Source: CAZYBC01 sp964645645
Lineage (GTDB): Bacteria; Patescibacteriota; Microgenomatia; UBA1400; PJMF01
DNA: 64,000 bases
Assembly: GCA_964645645.1 (NCBI GenBank)
Contig: CAZYBC010000004.1
Coordinates: 1-64,000, forward strand
Direction: 5' to 3'
This document shows positions 61,845 through 64,000 of this stretch, in pieces (positions within the stretch are counted from its first letter, which is position 1; every line of letters starts with the position of its first letter). Made by a program: the position numbers and the translations under genes. The notes beneath the pieces are model-generated. The model saw only the letters and a list, made by a program, of their open reading frames with translations. It was not told the origin of the DNA and searched no databases.

Positions 61845-63098
61845 ATGAAAAAGTCATTCATTCTTCTCACCCTTACTGCCTTTGTTAGTTTGTTAATTGC
61901 CAGCTTTGGCTTAGCTAAACCAGCTTTAGCTTTACAATGTTTAGAGGAACGCAATCACACTCCTAGCACTAGTAACATTGAAGGCACTTATCTTTTTTAC
62001 TGTAACCAACTTTCTTGTACTCATAGCCCAGATGCTAATAATAATGATGTTTATGCTTTACGTTGTGATAGCAGTAATGCTGTTTATTACACTTACCGTT
62101 CTGGCAAAATTACAGATCAATGTGCCATTTTCCCAACTGGAGCAGGGGGTTATCACTATTTACCTACCGGCCAAGCTTGTGAATGTTTAGCTTATCAAAT
62201 TGACTGGATGAGCAGAAATAGCAGCAATAATTTAGTTAATGTTGGTTGGACCATGGACGATGCTCCTCAAAGTAGCTGCGCTATTACCCTCACTCCTACG
62301 CCAACCATCAGCAAAACTCCAACTCCCACAAAAACTCCCACTCCAACTAAAACTCCTACCCCTACCAAGACACCAACTCCTAGCTTAACTCCTACGCCAA
62401 CTACTAAACCTCATTCTAGCTCTTGTGATGATCTTAATATTATTAGTGGCAACGATTCTTTAGTCCCAGCTACAGTTAAATTTGAAGCCAAGGCCAGTGA
62501 TAGTGATAATTTAATCAGGAAATATAAATTCTATTTTGGCGATGGCGATAGTGAAGAAAGCTATTCCAACCAAATCAGTCACTATTATGATGTCTCTGGT
62601 ACTTTTACTGCCAGAGTAGAAATTCAAGATAGCCAATCTAACTGGCAAACCAGCAGTGCTTGCACCGCTAGTGTCACTATTAAATCCTCAGAAGTAGAAA
62701 GCCATAAATCAGCTTGTAGCGATCTTTTTATTACCGCCGGTAACTATAGTTATGCGCCTACCACCATTAATTTCACAATCAATGGTTATGATAACAAAGG
62801 AAATTTGCAAGCTTATCGAATTAATTATGGTGATAATCAGCAAGAAGAACTTAGTTATAATACCTTTAGTCATTATTATGCTCAGGCTGGTACTTACACC
62901 GTTTCTGCCTATGTTAAAGATTCTCATGGTAATTGGTTAGGCGGAAGCAATGGCTGTGTCAAATCAGTGACTATTAAAAATCACGTTTTAACTCGCCAAC
63001 CAGAAACCGGTGCTAACTTATTAGTTTCTGGTTTAAGCCTTATGTCTGGCATCAGTGGTTTGATCCTTAGCTATCTAAAGAAACGCTTTAAAGCCTAA
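61845..63098 (+). CDS. Sortase-substrate surface protein with two PKD-like domains (QPETG)
   Basis: 417 residues. Signal peptide about 1-30 (ends ALA), a Cys-containing N-terminal domain (about 31-145), a TPTPTKTPTPTK stalk (about 148-188) and two PKD-like domains (about 193-285 and 288-378; 'FYFGDGDSEESYSNQISHYY', 'INYGDNQQEELSYNTFSHYY'). A C-terminal sorting signal follows: QPETG at 385-389, a hydrophobic helix and KKRFKA. QPETG is a variant of LPXTG. The sortase gene follows at 35 bases. Confidence 0.88.
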   Translation: MKKSFILLTLTAFVSLLIASFGLAKPALALQCLEERNHTPSTSNIEGTYLFYCNQLSCTHSPDANNNDVYALRCDSSNAVYYTYRSGKITDQCAIFPTGAGGYHYLPTGQACECLAYQIDWMSRNSSNNLVNVGWTMDDAPQSSCAITLTPTPTISKTPTPTKTPTPTKTPTPTKTPTPSLTPTPTTKPHSSSCDDLNIISGNDSLVPATVKFEAKASDSDNLIRKYKFYFGDGDSEESYSNQISHYYDVSGTFTARVEIQDSQSNWQTSSACTASVTIKSSEVESHKSACSDLFITAGNYSYAPTTINFTINGYDNKGNLQAYRINYGDNQQEELSYNTFSHYYAQAGTYTVSAYVKDSHGNWLGGSNGCVKSVTIKNHVLTRQPETGANLLVSGLSLMSGISGLILSYLKKRFKA

Positions 63099-63132
63099 TT
63101 CATTTAGTCGAATTTAGGCTTTAACTAAAAAC

Positions 63133-63765
63133 ATGAAAGTGTTAAGCAAAATCCCTGCTTGGGTACCACTAGCGTTAGCAGGCATCTTCATCATTTGGTT
63201 GTTGAATACTTTTGTGCCGATTATTATAGTGGAAAGCCGCTACCAAATTCAAAAATTCTTCCGTGAACAACTTAAAATTACTAGTTTAAAAGAACTGTTT
63301 GTGCCAGACTTTAGCGCCTTTAGTGACATTGGCTCTAGTTATAAAGATTTTGGCCTGTATATCCCCAGCATTTATCTTAATGAACCAATCATTGCTAATG
63401 TCGATGCCAATAACAAAAAAAACTATCAACAGGCACTCAAACAAGGCATCGCCCATGCCGCCGGGACGCCATTACCAGGCAATAGCGGACTTGGCTATTA
63501 CTTTGCCCATTCTTCTAGTGCTGGCTTAATTTCTGCCAAAAGTGCTGTGTTTTATCTTTTAGGTAAATTAAAAGCCGGCGATCTTGTTTACATCTGGCAC
63601 AACAATCAAAAGTTTACTTACCAAGTCACTCAAACTCAGATCACCCCTGCCAACCAAACTGATTTTCTTACAGCCCATTATGAACAAGAAACCATTGTCC
63701 TACAAACCTGTTGGCCAATAGGAACTAACCACCAACGCTTGTTGGTCTTTGCGCAAAGGCAATAA
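63133..63765 (+). CDS. Sortase
   Basis: 210 residues. An N-terminal membrane anchor (about 10-32) is followed by a sortase beta-barrel: 'FGLYIPSIYLNEPIIANV', catalytic H126 in 'GYYFAHSSS', C193 in 'VLQTCWPIGTNHQR' and R202. The TLXTC box appears as VLQTC. The protein should join the C-terminal Thr of a QPETG-type signal to an acceptor amine at the surface. The upstream gene encodes exactly such a substrate. Subclass (D or E) was not settled. Confidence 0.92.
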   Translation: MKVLSKIPAWVPLALAGIFIIWLLNTFVPIIIVESRYQIQKFFREQLKITSLKELFVPDFSAFSDIGSSYKDFGLYIPSIYLNEPIIANVDANNKKNYQQALKQGIAHAAGTPLPGNSGLGYYFAHSSSAGLISAKSAVFYLLGKLKAGDLVYIWHNNQKFTYQVTQTQITPANQTDFLTAHYEQETIVLQTCWPIGTNHQRLLVFAQRQ

Positions 63766-63816
63766 AAACTAGGCTTAAAAAAGAGAGTTTTTAGGCCAAA
63801 AAAATAAAAGGAAAAA

Positions 63817-63990
63817 ATGGCAAAAAATAGAGTAAAAGAACCTATAATTCCAAAAAAAGAATCTAATCTCGCTCAAAAAATAGCTGATTGGATATTAAAT
63901 AATGCACCAGGTCTTTTTCTTTCTTTGATTAATCAAGATTCAATTGAAGCTTATGAAGATCCTAATCTTAAATATCAAAAAAAGAAGTAA
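63817..63990 (+). CDS. Small protein of unknown function
   Basis: 57 residues, starting ATG 63817 with AAAAGGA 5 to 11 bases upstream. The N-terminus is Lys-rich ('KNRVKEPIIPKKESN') and the middle is amphipathic or hydrophobic ('IADWILNNAPGLFLSLINQD'). The C-terminus is charged. No family is recognised. Short gap and good ribosome-binding site after the sortase support a real gene. Confidence 0.55.
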   Translation: MAKNRVKEPIIPKKESNLAQKIADWILNNAPGLFLSLINQDSIEAYEDPNLKYQKKK

Positions 63991-64000
63991 ACCCCAAAAT

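Overview
The window is AT-rich bacterial DNA with dense, short-spaced genes, several leaderless-looking starts, very large Thr/Ser-rich surface proteins, Pro-Thr stalks, and no recognisable central metabolism. I infer a Candidate Phyla Radiation (Patescibacteria) genome, most likely of the Microgenomates type. The genetic code looks standard (table 11): TGA ends a permease whose paralogue ends with TAG after the same residues.

Layout. 0-10.6 kb: a secreted PT-rich protein, then an operon of a 1997-aa surface protein with a MacB-like ABC ATPase and permease. 10.6-13.9 kb: palindromic repeats, a ZIP transporter, a deacetylase-like/glutaredoxin-like protein, and a DUF5320-DUF134 pair. Two ATTGAATA-N2-TATTCAAT operators lie in this part. 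13.9-20.6 kb: polysaccharide locus with a GT2-GH26-like fusion, two GH26-like proteins and a PMT-like glycosyltransferase. 20.6-24.8 kb: metallophosphoesterase, DUF3795-like protein, Nudix hydrolase, a Fic toxin with a small upstream antitoxin candidate, and an IS200-type insertion in a broken gene. 24.8-33.2 kb: defence island with HerA-like ATPase + SIR2 and a type I R-M system whose hsdR has an in-frame TGA. 33.4-37.9 kb: small membrane protein, tRNA-His, tRNA-Arg, pentapeptide protein, uvrB, and an AbiEii-like gene. 38-44 kb: a second, inverted copy of the surface protein/ABC exporter operon. 44.3-50.1 kb: a diversity-generating retroelement (DGR) between two AbiE-type toxin-antitoxin pairs. 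50.6-57.4 kb: uvrA, transglutaminase, uvrC, and a small membrane protein. 57.5-61.8 kb: a 7TM / ATP-grasp-retropepsin / DUF1704 / ATP-grasp operon. 61.8-64 kb: a QPETG surface protein, its likely sortase, and a small ORF.

The standout system is the DGR. The template repeat (45867-46012) lies upstream of avd and a reverse transcriptase. The variable repeat is the 3' end of a convergent gene for a membrane-anchored C-type-lectin-like protein (47625-48482). Over 140 aligned bases the two repeats differ at 13 positions, and every one is an adenine in the template. Eight of the eleven AAY (Asn) codons in the template are changed in the target gene. Three inverted repeats sit between the RT active-site region and the variable repeat.

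Other notable items: a duplicated giant-surface-protein/ABC-exporter cassette; a 14-repeat propeller-like region inserted inside a LamG domain; a REP-like palindrome family whose stems differ from copy to copy but are self-complementary; and an ATP-grasp fused to a retropepsin-like domain with NTG in place of DTG.
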